Shown in pieces: positions 1 through 6,193 of a DNA stretch of 7,918 nucleotides. Each line of letters opens with the position of its first letter. Positions within the stretch are counted from its first letter, which is position 1. Origin of the DNA: an uncultured Marvinbryantia sp. (lineage in GTDB: Bacteria; Bacillota; Clostridia; Lachnospirales; Lachnospiraceae); assembly GCA_934373455.1 (NCBI GenBank), contig CAKRON010000109.1:1-7918 (forward strand), read 5' to 3'. The position numbers and the translations under genes were made by a program. The notes beneath the pieces were generated by a model, which ran no database searches, was not told the origin of the DNA, and worked only from the letters and a program-made list of their open reading frames with translations.

Positions 1-1637
1 CAATTCTTATTGCACAAATTACTGTTTTTGTTCACCAGAAAGTCTTCTTTTAACGCTTTTCTGCAAGGGATCGTCACTGTAAATGTAGAACCTTCACCCT
101 GCTTACTTTTCACTTCTATCGTGCCATCCATGAGTTCTACAAGCTTTTTCGTAATGCCCATTCCGATGCCGCTGCCCTCAATATGGCTGGATGCAGAGCT
201 GCGTTCTCTTTCAAAAGTTTCAAAAATATGCTTTTGGAATTCTTCAGACATACCGATTCCATTATCAGTAATGGTGATAATCATATTGCACCAGTCTTCT
301 TTTTCACAGGATTTCTGTATAACATTACAGGATATCGTACCTCCTGAATTCGTATACTTTATTGCGTTACTTATAATGTTGAAACAGATTTCTGACAGGT
401 GCGGTGCATCCATATATACATACGGATACATAATTTGTTCCGTCAGAGAAAGCGTCTGATTTTTGCTTTCTGCCTGCTGTTGGAACATAGCGACGCAATT
501 TTCAAAGCATTCATGGACATTCGAAACAGCGTATTCCATTTCAACTTTATTATTTTCAATTCTTGCCAGATCCAGAATATTACCGAGTAATGACAGCAGT
601 CTTTCTCCGCATATTTGAATTTTTTCAAGGTACCTGTCAAGTTTTTCTGTTTCTTTCAAATGTCTGGATGCCAGATCTGCATAACCAATGATTGCATTCA
701 TAGGAGTCCTGATGTCATGAGACATATTGAACAGGAATGACGATTTTGCTTTATTTGCATATTCTGCTTTTAATTTAGCTTCCCGTAATTCTTCCTCTTG
801 TCTTAATTCCCGCATTTTTTCATCTGTTACATCTCGATTCGCAATCAGCACGGATGTAACATTTCTATCTTTATCATAGGTCTGAGGAACAATCATAGAA
901 AGGAACCATGATCCATCCTTTTTTTTGAATTCGGAAGACATAGATTTTTTATTATGAAGCCGCGCCGCCATGGTTTGTATATCAAAAAATTCCGTATACT
1001 TCTGTACAAATGGTTCTGCTATCACATCTTTAATAATCTTGAACTGAGGATCCCAGTCTGCACTGTCTTCTTCAATATCCATAGCCATTTTTCGAGACCT
1101 CTTGACAAGTTCCATCTTCTTTGTTTTTAAATTCAACCTTGAGATATGATAATAGGCAGTGCCTAATGCATAAAGTGCCTGCCGGGTTTTCTTCACCTGC
1201 TTTCCTAATGTAAGGGGGAATTCTTCGCCCTTCATCTGCTCCTGGTCCGGTACTGACTGATGCAGATGCTGAACGAACCATTTTCCATTCGTCCGCTTAT
1301 AGATAATCGTAAATCTTGTCCCCATTTTAAAACAGATCGAGCCATCTTTAAACAGACCAATAAAATCTACTGTCCCATGTGCAAGCACATGGTCATCATC
1401 AAGCCATTCTTCTTCCTGATGTAAATTTTGTGTTTCAATTCTGATTTTGCCTCTTCGTTTTACATCAAATTTAAATGATTCTAAAAACTCATGCAGATTT
1501 CTGTAAAGCTCATGTTTTCCTGTTCCAATCAGACTGATATTTTCATCAAAGTAATTTTCGATGCCTAAATCATTTACCGATTCAGCGTTACTGTATAGTT
1601 TTAAAAGTTGCTCTGTAAGTTTTTTGAAATCATCCAT
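1..1637 (-). CDS. NTF2/SnoaL-like-PAS-histidine kinase, C-terminus cut by window edge
   Basis: Reading down from ATG 1637 the frame stays open for 545 codons to the left edge with no stop, so the gene is 3'-partial. Residues about 5-130 look like an NTF2/SnoaL-like alpha+beta barrel (start MDDFKKLTEQLLKLY, later GTRFTIIYKRTNGKWFVQHLHQS). Residues about 150-275 look like a degenerate PAS domain ending in ANRDVTDEK. A charged helix (275-297) leads to a HisKA domain with phospho-acceptor His307 in NMSHDIRTPMNAIIGY. The HATPase domain has the N box at N420/N424 (FNIISNAIKYT), G1 at 458-463 (DNGIGM), an F box (IFETFERE) and G2 at 488-495 (GSGIGMGI). No membrane segment or signal peptide is seen, so it is probably a cytoplasmic kinase. 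Relatives usually carry one or more receivers after the kinase core; here the linker begins (RKALKEDF) but any receiver is outside the window. The start has a very G-rich ribosome site. The domain order is confident; the ligand is unknown. Confidence 0.9.
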   Translation of the reverse strand, partial: MDDFKKLTEQLLKLYSNAESVNDLGIENYFDENISLIGTGKHELYRNLHEFLESFKFDVKRRGKIRIETQNLHQEEEWLDDDHVLAHGTVDFIGLFKDGSICFKMGTRFTIIYKRTNGKWFVQHLHQSVPDQEQMKGEEFPLTLGKQVKKTRQALYALGTAYYHISRLNLKTKKMELVKRSRKMAMDIEEDSADWDPQFKIIKDVIAEPFVQKYTEFFDIQTMAARLHNKKSMSSEFKKKDGSWFLSMIVPQTYDKDRNVTSVLIANRDVTDEKMRELRQEEELREAKLKAEYANKAKSSFLFNMSHDIRTPMNAIIGYADLASRHLKETEKLDRYLEKIQICGERLLSLLGNILDLARIENNKVEMEYAVSNVHECFENCVAMFQQQAESKNQTLSLTEQIMYPYVYMDAPHLSEICFNIISNAIKYTNSGGTISCNVIQKSCEKEDWCNMIITITDNGIGMSEEFQKHIFETFERERSSASSHIEGSGIGMGITKKLVELMDGTIEVKSKQGEGSTFTVTIPCRKALKEDFLVNKNSNLCNKN

Positions 1638-1653
1638 ACCCTTTCCCCCCCCC
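1638..1653 (-). promoter_or_regulatory. Unusual ribosome binding site made largely of a G9 run
   Basis: On the minus strand the sequence before ATG 1637 reads GGGGGGGGGAAAGGGT. The G run ends 7 nt before the start codon, where a Shine-Dalgarno element belongs, and a second GGG lies 1 nt upstream of the ATG. There is no canonical AGGAGG, so the G run itself (or GGGGGAAAGG) must pair with 16S rRNA if ATG 1637 is the start. This supports ATG 1637 over weaker upstream TTG codons. Confidence 0.6.
1645..1653 (-). repeat. Homopolymer tract, nine G on the coding strand
   Basis: The plus strand shows nine consecutive C at 1645-1653. It is the longest G/C homopolymer I noticed in this AT-leaning window. 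It lies in the 49-bp gap between the HD-GYP gene and the following kinase, directly against the translation start. Such tracts are prone to replication slippage in bacteria and also to sequencing miscounts. Confidence 0.9.
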
Positions 1654-1686
1654 GAAAATTTTAAATAATTTTTAGTTTCCTCATAT

Positions 1687-3186
1687 TTATTTTGCGATAT
1701 CAAAATATCCGACAATTCCTATATATCCGTCTTTCTTTAATGGAGACCACAACGTGTGCAGTTTCAGATTATATATCTGGCTGTCGTTTTCCACCTTTGC
1801 TTTTATCTGTACAGAGACTTCTCTATTTTGTACAGATGTCTGATGTAACAAAACTCGAATATGTTGAATATCTTCTTCACTTACTTCGAATGCTTTGAAC
1901 AGATCAAATTTCGGATTATCTCTCTGACACAGTATCTGTTGTTTTCCGTTTATGATCGTTAACTGACCTGAAATTGCATTGTACTCTATTGAATTCTTTC
2001 CACTGTTCGATTTGAAAAAATCTATCTTTTCCTGCATGACCTTAACAACACTCTGTGAATAGTTCTTATTCGGCAAAGACTTTTCACTGAGTATTTCATT
2101 CGAAAGTCTCTGTGCTTCATAATAGTATTTGTTTTCATCCGTTTCTTTACTGAACATTTTTGAAAACTGAAGGCTCAATTCTTTCAAACAATTCAGGAGG
2201 ATCGGATTAAATTGTCCGCATTGCCCATCCAGAATCATTTGAATCGCTGTATCATGATCAAATGCTTTCTTATAACATCTTTCACTGGTAAGTGCATCAT
2301 AAACATCAACAATCGATACCACCTGTGCACAGATCGGTATTTCTTCTCCTTTCAGACCATCAGGATAACCCTTTCCATCCCATCTTTCATGATGCCATCT
2401 GCAGATTTCCCATGCAGTATGCACCAATGGATGTGTTTGTGAAAAATGCATATCCCGGATGATAGCTGCTCCAAGCTCGCTATGAGTTTTCATGATTCTA
2501 AACTCTTCATCCGTCAGTCTGCCCGGTTTATTCAGTATCTCTTCCGGAATGCGTATCTTACCGATGTCATGAAGTGAAGATGCTGTGGTAATGAGAGAAA
2601 TCTCTGTCTCTGTTAAATGATACGCATCTGTTACTTCTACCAGTTTTCTCAGCATGATTTCCGTTGCTGTCCGGATATGTAAAATATGTTCGCTGCTCTC
2701 ACTATTACGAGATCCCAGTACATTACTCAGAATACTGGTCATAATATTATTATTTTCTTCTTTTTCATAAACCTGTTCAACGACTACATTAATCAGACGC
2801 TTTTGGTTCGCATAAAGCCCCAAAGTATTTTGCACTCTTTTCTTTACAATAACGGAGTCAAATGGACGTGTAATATAATCTGTGATTCCCATCTCATATG
2901 CTTTACGCATAATATTAACAGATTCTTCCGAAGAGATCATAATGACAGGAGTTTCTTCAATACATTGACTTATTTTCATCCATTTTAGAACTTCAAATCC
3001 ATCCATCTGTGGCATATTGATATCTAAAAGCATCAGATCGATTTCCGGATTCTCCTCCATAATCTGGACAGCCTGATTACCATTTTCTGCTTCCAGATAA
3101 TGGTAGCATTCTCCCAGAATCTCCTTCAATATCTCCCTGTTAAATTCCGCATCATCTACAATAAGTATCTTTTGTCTTTTATCCAT
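1687..3186 (-). CDS. Response regulator: receiver + HD-GYP phosphodiesterase + PAS-like C-terminus
   Basis: The 499-residue protein from ATG 3186 starts directly into a receiver (MDKRQKILIVDD). It has acidic residues D11/D12, phospho-acceptor D55 (LLDINMPQMDG), S85, and Arg107 where a Lys is normal (ITRPFDS). Residues about 160-350 form an HD-GYP domain with every hallmark: H206/D207 (LHDIGKIRIPEEIL), HHERWDGKGYP at 265-275, IPICAQVVSIVDVYDALTS and a late FNP in place of the usual FDP. HD-GYP proteins hydrolyse cyclic dinucleotides, typically c-di-GMP, at a metal centre; activity here is inferred. Residues about 385-499 look PAS-like and lack a recognisable enzyme motif. An in-frame ATG at 3237 overlaps the previous gene's stop (ATGA) and would add 17 residues (MSFWNFIKPERIKEITN). 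I prefer 3186 because it has an AAAGGA ribosome site and begins where receivers normally begin. The likely partner is the adjacent hybrid kinase. Confidence 0.93.
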   Translation of the reverse strand: MDKRQKILIVDDAEFNREILKEILGECYHYLEAENGNQAVQIMEENPEIDLMLLDINMPQMDGFEVLKWMKISQCIEETPVIMISSEESVNIMRKAYEMGITDYITRPFDSVIVKKRVQNTLGLYANQKRLINVVVEQVYEKEENNNIMTSILSNVLGSRNSESSEHILHIRTATEIMLRKLVEVTDAYHLTETEISLITTASSLHDIGKIRIPEEILNKPGRLTDEEFRIMKTHSELGAAIIRDMHFSQTHPLVHTAWEICRWHHERWDGKGYPDGLKGEEIPICAQVVSIVDVYDALTSERCYKKAFDHDTAIQMILDGQCGQFNPILLNCLKELSLQFSKMFSKETDENKYYYEAQRLSNEILSEKSLPNKNYSQSVVKVMQEKIDFFKSNSGKNSIEYNAISGQLTIINGKQQILCQRDNPKFDLFKAFEVSEEDIQHIRVLLHQTSVQNREVSVQIKAKVENDSQIYNLKLHTLWSPLKKDGYIGIVGYFDIAK

Positions 3187-3202
3187 ATTAGTTATTTCCT
3201 TT
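3187..3202 (-). promoter_or_regulatory. Ribosome binding site deciding the HD-GYP gene start
   Basis: AAAGGA at 3202-3197 on the minus strand lies 10 nt before ATG 3186. The upstream in-frame ATG at 3237 has no purine-rich site before it (AATAATCTGAA) and could only be used by translational coupling to the overlapping TGA of the kinase gene. Confidence 0.5.
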
Positions 3203-3233
3203 ATCCGTTCGGGTTTTATGAAATTCCAAAAAC

Positions 3234-6182
3234 TCATTTCAGATTATTCTGTAATGTATCGATCAATTCATCTATAACAATTGGCTTGGATAAGAATCCA
3301 TTCATACCGCATTCCAGTGCTTTCTTTCTATCCTCATCAAAAGCATTGGCAGTCATGGCAAGGATGGTAATTTTCGCCAGCGCCGGATCTTTCAGGGCAC
3401 GAATCTGTTTCGTAGCCTCATATCCGTTCATTACCGGCATCTGCACATCCATTAGCACAAGATCATAGCCGCCCGGTTTTGAATTCTTAACTTTCTCCAC
3501 TGCCTCTGCTCCATTTTCTGCGGTGTCAACCAGGAAGCCATATTCATTCAGGATCTCCACCGCAATTTCGCTGTTCAGTTCATTATCTTCCACCAGCAAT
3601 AAGCTCCTTCCCCTGAAGTCCAAATCTGCTGCCGGGAGGATGCTATCTTCTGTCTCTGCCTGCTTCTGACCGATGGCAGTCATCAAAGTCTCTCTGATAT
3701 CTGACATGAACAGAGGCTTCGCACAGAATGCAGTTACGCCTGCTTCCCTGGCTTCTGCTTCGATATCTGACCAGTCATATGCAGTCAGGATAATGATCGG
3801 TGTATCATCGCCAAGGCTGCGGATCTGACGTGTGACTTCAATGCCGTTCATATCCGGCAGACGCCAGTCGATGATATAAGCATGAAATGCATCCCCAAGT
3901 TCCATAGACTGGCGTGCACGCAGAACAGCCTCCTTACCGGAAAGAGTCCACTCCGAACGCATCCCAACTTTCACAAGCATCTTTGTCACACTGTCACAGG
4001 TATTAAAATCATCGTCTACAACCAATGCCTTAAGACCTTCCAGTTCTGCGATTTTCTCTATACGGTGGTTCTCAGGCTGACTTCGCAATAATAGACGGAC
4101 AATAAATTCCGTACCTTTGCCTGGCGCGGTCTGCACTTCAATGGTTCCGCCCATCATGTCCACGATGTTCTTGGTAATGGCCATGCCAAGTCCTGTACCC
4201 TGTGTCCTGCTGACAGTGGAAGTCCGCTCCCGCTCAAACGGCGAAAAAATCTTCTGTACAAATTCCGGACTCATGCCGATTCCGTTATCCTTTACTCGTA
4301 TCTCGTACAGTTCACTGCCTTTTTTTGTTCCCGGATACTGTCTCAGCCGGACAGAAACAGTTCCTCCTGCCGGCGTAAACTTGATTGCATTAGATAATAA
4401 ATTCAACAGCACCTGATTCAACCTTGTCTTATCACAATAGACATTCTCATTGGTCACATCCATGGCATCCATATAAAGCTCCAGCTGTTTCGCATGGATC
4501 TGCCCACTGACAATGGTCTTCAGATCATGAAGCACATCGGACAGACTGACTTCCATTTCTTCCAGCTGGATCTTTCCACTTTCAATACGGCTCATATCCA
4601 GTATATCGTTGATCAATGACAGAAGATGGTTGCTGGCTGAGAGGATCTTACTCAGATAATCCTGAACCCTTTTCTTATCATCAATATTGCTTACAGCCAG
4701 CGTGGTAAAGCCAATAATCGCATTCATTGGTGTCCGGATATCGTGAGACATGTTGGAAAGAAAGGTACTCTTTGCCCGGTTTGCTGTCTCTGCAGCCTGT
4801 ACCGCCTCTGAGAGTGCCTGATTCATTTTCCTGTCAGTTGTACGGTCTGACATAACCAGGATGTATTTCTTTTTTCCGTTTACCTCACTGCACATTGCCA
4901 CAATATGAAACCAGCGTCGTTCTCCTGTTTTCTGATGAACATATTCAAAATCCCATTCCTTCTGTTCCGAAGTCTGGATTCCCTCCAGATAATTCTTCTT
5001 CGGATCTTCCGAATCCCAGGGATGCAGTTTGCTTAGAACACAAATATCCTTCCTAATCTGTTCTATCGTAAATCCCAGCAGTTTTTCCACATTCGGACTG
5101 ACGTAATCTGTCTTATATGTTTTGGCATCCAGCATCAGAAATACATCATCCACATTCATCGACAGCTTTTGAAACAGTACATCCCTGTACAGGATCTCCG
5201 TATCCTTTTTCTTAAGGCTTCTCCTGTTTTTTTGAATAATAAAATTGATAAGAAAAGCGGCAACACAGAGCACAACCGCACTAACAAGGAGCATCGTACT
5301 AAACTGCAGATGGTTCATACTTGCATTGACGATATCAGCCTGAACAAGTCCCAGAAACATCCAGTCCTGAATATCCGATTTTTCATAGATCAGATAGTAG
5401 TTCTTTCCATCCAGATTTACCATCATCGCGCCGGTAAGTCCCTCTTTAAATTTCTCCGAAAGTTCAAGGATTTCTTTTTCGGACATATTGGAATACTCTC
5501 TTAAAACACCAAAGAAATTATACACGTTCTCCCATGACTCAGAAGAATGATCGACCACAATACGACCATCCGAATGAACAACGTAACTCTGGGCATTTCC
5601 ACCAAAAGCCAAAATATCCAGTACATTTACGATATCCGTGTTTTCATAAGCAATGGCAATGGCATCATATTCAAATCCCTGATAAATCCCATGCGCCTTT
5701 GGAGTAGCGAAAACAAGCAACTGGGATTTTCCTGGAAGTACTGCATTGGTTACAATATCATTTCCCTGCCAGATCTCCTCTTCAATTTTTTCCTGTAATC
5801 CAAGGAAACCTGTTTCACCTGTTGTCATCATATAGTTCCCGTCAGCTGACATAAAATAGAAATCTAAAAAGCCTGCATCTTCTTGCACTTTCTCTATATA
5901 ATCTCGGATTTCGTTTTCACTGGAGATATTCTGTAGATTCTCACTCCACATATGAAGATAAGTCAGATTCTTATTTGTCAGCTCCCTCAACATATTATCA
6001 GACTGATGAAATACTTCCGTCAGATGAGAAACACTTTCCTCATAAATCGTTTTCGACACAAACTCAAAATATCTGGAAACAGTGAAAATGATTCCTGTAA
6101 AAAGAGCTATAAAGACAGCGATCCTTAACCGTTTCCTCATGAAATATTTCTTTCTTTTTGCACTATAATTCTTAACATCCAT
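3234..6182 (-). CDS. Transmembrane hybrid histidine kinase with two receiver domains
   Basis: This membrane sensor kinase has 982 residues from ATG 6182. Basic residues precede TM1 (about 18-39). An extracellular region (about 40-293) has two PAS-fold-like stretches (FLDFYFMSADGNYMMTT and SYVVHSDGRIVVDH), so it resembles a dCACHE sensor. TM2 is about 295-316 and a PAS domain spans about 332-450 (YVSPNVEKLLGF ... RRWFHI). HisKA has His480 (NMSHDIRTPMNAIIGF). HATPase has N594/N598, DNGIGM at 632-637 and GTGLGM at 662-667. Receiver 1 (about 717-835) has DDD 723-725, D772, T800 and K822; receiver 2 (about 859-979) has E865/D866, D912, T944 and K966. All key residues are present, and no HPt or DNA-binding domain follows. 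An alternative GTG start at 6191 overlaps the upstream stop as GTGA and adds only three residues; ATG 6182 has the better-spaced ribosome site. The tight link to a solute-binding protein gene suggests that protein presents ligand to this sensor. Confidence 0.95.
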   Translation of the reverse strand: MDVKNYSAKRKKYFMRKRLRIAVFIALFTGIIFTVSRYFEFVSKTIYEESVSHLTEVFHQSDNMLRELTNKNLTYLHMWSENLQNISSENEIRDYIEKVQEDAGFLDFYFMSADGNYMMTTGETGFLGLQEKIEEEIWQGNDIVTNAVLPGKSQLLVFATPKAHGIYQGFEYDAIAIAYENTDIVNVLDILAFGGNAQSYVVHSDGRIVVDHSSESWENVYNFFGVLREYSNMSEKEILELSEKFKEGLTGAMMVNLDGKNYYLIYEKSDIQDWMFLGLVQADIVNASMNHLQFSTMLLVSAVVLCVAAFLINFIIQKNRRSLKKKDTEILYRDVLFQKLSMNVDDVFLMLDAKTYKTDYVSPNVEKLLGFTIEQIRKDICVLSKLHPWDSEDPKKNYLEGIQTSEQKEWDFEYVHQKTGERRWFHIVAMCSEVNGKKKYILVMSDRTTDRKMNQALSEAVQAAETANRAKSTFLSNMSHDIRTPMNAIIGFTTLAVSNIDDKKRVQDYLSKILSASNHLLSLINDILDMSRIESGKIQLEEMEVSLSDVLHDLKTIVSGQIHAKQLELYMDAMDVTNENVYCDKTRLNQVLLNLLSNAIKFTPAGGTVSVRLRQYPGTKKGSELYEIRVKDNGIGMSPEFVQKIFSPFERERTSTVSRTQGTGLGMAITKNIVDMMGGTIEVQTAPGKGTEFIVRLLLRSQPENHRIEKIAELEGLKALVVDDDFNTCDSVTKMLVKVGMRSEWTLSGKEAVLRARQSMELGDAFHAYIIDWRLPDMNGIEVTRQIRSLGDDTPIIILTAYDWSDIEAEAREAGVTAFCAKPLFMSDIRETLMTAIGQKQAETEDSILPAADLDFRGRSLLLVEDNELNSEIAVEILNEYGFLVDTAENGAEAVEKVKNSKPGGYDLVLMDVQMPVMNGYEATKQIRALKDPALAKITILAMTANAFDEDRKKALECGMNGFLSKPIVIDELIDTLQNNLK

Positions 6183-6193
6183 TCTTCTCACCT
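6183..6193 (-). promoter_or_regulatory. Ribosome binding site of the hybrid kinase, overlapping the upstream stop codon
   Basis: AGGTGA at 6193-6188 on the minus strand is followed by GAAGA and then ATG 6182, a 5-nt spacing with good 16S complementarity. The same bases encode the last codon and TGA stop of the binding-protein gene, so the two genes are likely translationally coupled. The site favours ATG 6182 over GTG 6191, which lies inside it. Confidence 0.65.

Larger units (their letters stand above)
1638..1686 (-). other. 49-bp intergenic spacer between the HD-GYP gene and the second kinase
   Basis: From the HD-GYP stop TAA (1689-1687) to ATG 1637 there are 49 bases. They are AT-rich apart from the G9 run. 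They contain a pure A/T inverted repeat (arms 1655-1660 and 1667-1672, 6-nt loop) that is too weak to be a terminator. I see no convincing -35/-10 pair. The short spacing argues for read-through transcription from the upstream genes. Confidence 0.6.

Noticed and set aside
10..459. Plus-strand open frame of 149 codons
   Set aside because: It is antisense to the HATPase region of the second kinase, has no family resemblance, and the opposite frame carries all kinase boxes. The plus-strand frames at 3100-3468, 4117-4416, 5169-5504 and 2686-2988 are antisense shadows for the same reason.
919..926. A8 tract (AAA AAA AAG in frame) in the PAS region of the second kinase, a possible -1 slippery site
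   Set aside because: The run encodes the common PAS motif Lys-Lys-Lys-Asp-Gly-Ser-Trp, a -1 shift meets a stop after about 14 codons, and no stimulatory structure was seen. It is best explained by coding constraint.
1072..1281. Minus-strand 69-codon frame inside the second kinase, and a 95-codon one at 7294-7581
   Set aside because: Both are out of frame with well-supported coding sequence, have low-complexity composition and no credible ribosome site.
1655..1672. Inverted repeat AAAATT-N6-AATTTT in the 49-bp spacer
   Set aside because: Arms are only A/T, with no GC stem and no U-run consistent with an intrinsic terminator. Expected by chance in AT-rich spacer.
1661..1684. Seven-residue upstream frame (ATG AGG AAA CTA ... 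TAA) before the second kinase
   Set aside because: It has no ribosome site and no attenuator-like codon pattern. Too short to support.
1661..1725. Possible internal promoter before the second kinase (TTGTCG ... AATAAA, TTGATA)
   Set aside because: Spacing and -10 matches are poor, and the sequence overlaps coding DNA. Read-through from upstream is simpler.
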